Positions 61,264 through 64,000 of a DNA stretch of 64,000 nucleotides are shown piece by piece. The notes under the pieces are model-generated. The model saw only the letters and a list, made by a program, of their open reading frames with translations. It was not told where the DNA came from and ran no database searches. Both the position numbers and the translations under genes were made by a program. Source of the stretch: Cupriavidus malaysiensis (GTDB lineage: Bacteria; Pseudomonadota; Gammaproteobacteria; Burkholderiales; Burkholderiaceae); NCBI RefSeq assembly GCF_001854325.1, contig NZ_CP017754.1, positions 310,001 to 374,000 on the forward strand, given 5' to 3'. Each line of letters opens with the position of its first letter. The stretch's first letter is position 1.

Positions 61264-62328
61264 TCAGTTGCCGCCCGAGCTGGCCGCCACGGTGGTGGTG
61301 GCGCCCGCCGCCGGCACGGCGGGGATCGCCTGGCCGGCCACGGCCAGGCGCGCGGTCGGCGTCAGCACGATCTTGATCGGCCTGCGCGCCAGGGGCTGGG
61401 CCTGGGCCAGCGTTTGCGACTGTGCCGTGGCGGCGGCCGGCGCAGCCGGTGCCGGCTGGGCCGGCTGGGCCGGCGGCACCGAGTTGGCCGAGTTGGCCGA
61501 ACGAGCCTCCTGCGCCGCGCGCAGGGCCTGCTTCCTGACCGCCTGCGCCACCAGCGCCGATTCCTTGTCGACCTCGCGCCGCGCCGCCGCCGGCAGCTTG
61601 GCCACGCGTACCAGCGACTGCGCATCGTGGCGGCGGCCGCTGGCCGTCAGCCAGATCGCCGCACGGCTCACCGCCACCGGGCTGGCGCCGTCCAGCTCCA
61701 GCGCCTGCATCACCGGCGCCTTGGCCTCCTGCAGCGCGCCCGCGCGCATCAGCGCATAGCCCAGCGCGCTGGCGATCTGCGGGTTCAGCGGCTCCAGCGC
61801 CAGCGCCTGGCGCAGCTCGCCGGCCGCCAGTGCGAAGTCGCCCTGGCGCGTGGCGATCATGCCCAGGCCGTAGTGGCTGTCCACCGCCTTGCCCTGGCGG
61901 TTCAGGTCGCGGTAGGCCTGCGCCGCCTCGGCTTCCTGCCCGGTCTCGCGCAGCGCGGCGGCGCGCAGCGCCAGCAGGTCGGCGTCGGCGCCGAAGCGCT
62001 GCTGGTAGGCCGCGATATGCGCCAGCGAGGCGTAGTAGCGCCGCTCACGCTGCAGCGCCTGGATCTGCTCCAGCGTGCGCCCCCGTTCGGCGCGTGCCGC
62101 CGCCGAGGTGGTCAGCGCCGCCGCGTCGGCCCTGGCGGTGTTGGCCGTGCCGCCCGCCGCCGGCCGGGCGGCGGGCGCGCCGTCGTTCTGCACAGCGCTG
62201 CCGGCGCAGCCGGCCAGCAAGGCCGCCGCCGTGGCGGCGGCCATCCAGAGCCCCTTGGGTCCTCTGGGTCCTCTGGGTCCTTTGGGTCCTTTGGGTCCCT
62301 TGCGGCCCGGCTTGTCGTTCCTGTTCAT
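61264..62328 (-). CDS. TPR lipoprotein with collagen-like basic leader
   Basis: 354 residues from the ATG at 62328 with AAGGGAAG upstream. The leader is unusual: MNRNDKPGRKGPKGPKGPRG continuing with GP(R/K) triplets, about 25 basic residues before the hydrophobic core LWMAAATAAALLAGC, which ends in a lipobox. Behind it lie tetratricopeptide repeats (GRTLEQIQALQRERRYYASL, ADLLALRAAALRETGQEAEA, YGLGMIATRQGDFALAAGEL, NPQIASALGYALMRAGALQE), similar to TadD-type Flp pilus TPR lipoproteins, and an Ala/Pro/Gln-rich tail. No other tad genes are in the window, so the TadD role is uncertain. Confidence 0.82.
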   Translation of the reverse strand: MNRNDKPGRKGPKGPKGPRGPRGPKGLWMAAATAAALLAGCAGSAVQNDGAPAARPAAGGTANTARADAAALTTSAAARAERGRTLEQIQALQRERRYYASLAHIAAYQQRFGADADLLALRAAALRETGQEAEAAQAYRDLNRQGKAVDSHYGLGMIATRQGDFALAAGELRQALALEPLNPQIASALGYALMRAGALQEAKAPVMQALELDGASPVAVSRAAIWLTASGRRHDAQSLVRVAKLPAAARREVDKESALVAQAVRKQALRAAQEARSANSANSVPPAQPAQPAPAAPAAATAQSQTLAQAQPLARRPIKIVLTPTARLAVAGQAIPAVPAAGATTTVAASSGGN

Positions 62329-62657
62329 GATGCTTCCCTTTGTCCTGATCCGTAGTATCGGTGAGTCGGCTCGCCGCGGCGGACGTTCCAAGGGAAAGGA
62401 GAATCGCAATATGCGTGCCATTGCCCCGGCCGGCGGCCGCGCCTGCCCGCGCTCCGCCGCCGGCAGGCGCCAGGCAAGGCAAGGCGGGCACCGGGTATGG
62501 GCTAGCGCTTAGACGGATACGTGTTACGCGTTACGTAACATGGCGATGGGGCGCCGTCTGCGCGCACGCAGCGGACGGGCGACGATGGCGTCGTGCTGGC
62601 GAGCGGTCGTGGCCCGGACAGGGGGCGAGAGCCGCGCGGGGCTGCGCGGCCATCGCT
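62329..62657. other. Intergenic region between the MFS and TPR genes
   Basis: About 330 bases. Contains a perfect palindrome GTTACGTAAC (62530-62539) preceded by a half-site GTTACG (62523). Open frames crossing it are Arg/Ala-rich shadows. It must hold the TPR-gene promoter and the end of the MFS transcript. Confidence 0.5.
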
Positions 62658-64000
62658 TCAGCCGCGCGCCTCGCCGCGGGCCCGCGCCGCCAGTGCCACC
62701 ACCAGCGCCAGGCCCACCAGCCCGGCCGCCACCGCGAAGGTCGCCCGCATGCCTGCCGCCACCGCGGCGGGTGGCGCGGCAGTGATATCGCCGCCGCCGG
62801 CGGCATGGGCGAACACCGCGCCCATCACCGCGGCGCCGGTGACCAGCCCGAGGTTGCGCGCCAGGTTCAGCAGGCCGGAGACGACACCGCGCCGGTCCGC
62901 GCCGATGCCGCGCATCACCGCGGTATTGTTGGCCGCCTGGAACAGCGCGTAGCCCACCGTCACCACCACGATCGCGGCCAGGTAGGCGGTCACGCCCAGC
63001 GTGGCCGGCAGCAGTGCCAGCAGCGCCGTGCCGATTACCATCGCCGCCAGCCCGGCCGCGACCGCGCGCGCGGCGCCGTAGCGGTCGACCAGGCGTCCCG
63101 CGGGCAGGCCGCCCAGCGCCGACACCAGCGGACCGGCGGACAGCGCCAGCCCCACCCGCGCCGCATCCAGGCCCAGGCCGCGCGCCAGGTAGAAGGGGCC
63201 CACCACCAGCGTCGCCATCATCACCGTGGCCACCAGCGCGCTGGCCAGCAGCCCCGCGCGCAGCACGGGCTCGCGCAGCATGCCCAGGCGCAGCAGCGGC
63301 GCCGCCGCGCGCGCCTGGACCCGCACGAAGAGCGCGCCGATGGCCAGCGCCGCCGCCAGCAGCGCGCCATTGCGCGGGCCGAAGCGGCCGTGGCCGGTGG
63401 TCATGGCGAGCGCATAGGCGGCCAGCGCCAGCGCCAGCAGCAGCGTGCCGAGCGGATCGAGCTGGCCGGCGCCGCCTTGCCTGCGGTCGGGATCGGGCGG
63501 CAGGCCGCGCCGTGCCAGCCACCACGCCAGCAGCCCCAGCGGCACGTTGGCCAGGAACAGGGCGCGCCAGCCGCCGCCGGCGATTAGCAGGCCGCCCAGC
63601 GAAGGCCCCAGCGCCGTGCCCACCGCCGACATGGTGCCGAGCAGGCCCATGGCGCTGCCGGCGCGTTCCTGCGGCACCGCCTCGCCCACCAGCGCCAGCG
63701 TCAGCGCCATCAGGATGGCCGCGCCCAGCCCCTGCAGCGCGCGCGCCGCCACCAGCCACCCCAGCGCCGGCGCGGCGCCGCCCAGCCCCGAGGCCGCGGC
63801 GAAGAGGAGGAGGCCGGCCAGCAGCAGGCGCCGGCGTCCGGCCAGGTCGCCCAGCCGGCCCATGCTGACCACCAGCGCGGTCACCGCCAGCAGGTAGGCC
63901 AGCACCACCCACTGCACGGCCTGGAACGGCGCGGCGAAGGCCTGCGCCAGCGCCGGCAGGGCCACGTTGGCGCTGCTGGTGCCGAGCGAGGACAGCAGCA
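62658..64000 (-). CDS. MFS drug-exporter-type permease (5' end outside window)
   Basis: 447 codons present; the frame is open to the right edge, where it begins with LGTSSANVALPAL of the first membrane helix, so only a few N-terminal residues are missing. Successive hydrophobic helices, the MFS signature GRLGDLAGRRRLLLAG after helix 2, RALQGLGAAILMALTLALVGE (helix 4) and GLLGTMSAVGTALGPSLGGLL (motif C of drug:proton antiporters, helix 5), then ALFLANVPLG. DHA2-like sequence. Substrate not inferable. Confidence 0.88.
   Translation of the reverse strand, partial: LLSSLGTSSANVALPALAQAFAAPFQAVQWVVLAYLLAVTALVVSMGRLGDLAGRRRLLLAGLLLFAAASGLGGAAPALGWLVAARALQGLGAAILMALTLALVGEAVPQERAGSAMGLLGTMSAVGTALGPSLGGLLIAGGGWRALFLANVPLGLLAWWLARRGLPPDPDRRQGGAGQLDPLGTLLLALALAAYALAMTTGHGRFGPRNGALLAAALAIGALFVRVQARAAAPLLRLGMLREPVLRAGLLASALVATVMMATLVVGPFYLARGLGLDAARVGLALSAGPLVSALGGLPAGRLVDRYGAARAVAAGLAAMVIGTALLALLPATLGVTAYLAAIVVVTVGYALFQAANNTAVMRGIGADRRGVVSGLLNLARNLGLVTGAAVMGAVFAHAAGGGDITAAPPAAVAAGMRATFAVAAGLVGLALVVALAARARGEARG

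Overview
The window is GC-rich chromosomal DNA spanning a replication origin. The gene order rpmH-rnpA-yidD-yidC on one strand, then oriC, dnaA, dnaN and gyrB on the other, together with the protein sequences and GTWWAC-rich origin, points to a Burkholderiaceae betaproteobacterium, most likely Cupriavidus/Ralstonia-like. The genus is an inference from remembered family resemblance, since no search was possible.

Left part (1-17.4 kb): a small type II secretion cluster (gspG-gspF-gspE, leftward, gspE cut by the window edge) lies divergent from a small exported YD-repeat protein and a 2089-residue exported Rhs protein. The Rhs protein carries a Sec-type signal, a transglutaminase-like domain, YD repeats, the Rhs core and a variable C-terminal tip. 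Its presumed immunity gene follows directly. Downstream is about 6.4 kb of Rhs debris: at least six broken Rhs pieces interleaved with eight small, often AT-richer genes that look like immunity genes. A 0.5 kb piece of Rhs core is repeated without indels 3598 bp downstream, next to a different toxin tip and its 4-bp-overlapping immunity gene. The far end of the array holds a remnant of the tip carried by the intact Rhs protein.

Middle (17.4-34.2 kb): a leftward hypothetical gene, mnmE, a CHAD protein, a VOC protein, tam divergent from a frameshifted lysR, the ohrR/ohr peroxide-defence pair, then yidC, yidD, rnpA and rpmH. The rpmH-dnaA gap holds DnaA boxes and eight GTWWAC sites. dnaA (with a very long Gly/Met-rich linker), dnaN and gyrB follow.

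34.3-41 kb: a 1975-residue leftward DUF4011/SF1 helicase/Vsr-like nuclease/DUF3320 protein, the architecture described as the Hhe anti-phage protein. A gene-free stretch of about 700 bp follows.

41-59.2 kb: a secreted Ntn-hydrolase (AiiD/Aac-type AHL acylase), a GlxA-type AraC regulator, then a rightward operon whose order and subunit sizes match acetophenone carboxylase (apcABCDE) plus benzoylacetate-CoA ligase (bal). A MalT/LAL-type LuxR regulator and a convergent AraC regulator flank the operon downstream. Together these genes would carboxylate acetophenone or a related aryl ketone with ATP and activate the product to its CoA thioester. The thiolase needed to finish the pathway is not in the window.

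59.2-64 kb: nitronate monooxygenase, a VOC protein, a TPR lipoprotein with a collagen-like basic leader, and an MFS exporter cut by the right edge. No rRNA, tRNA, IS element or CRISPR array was found.
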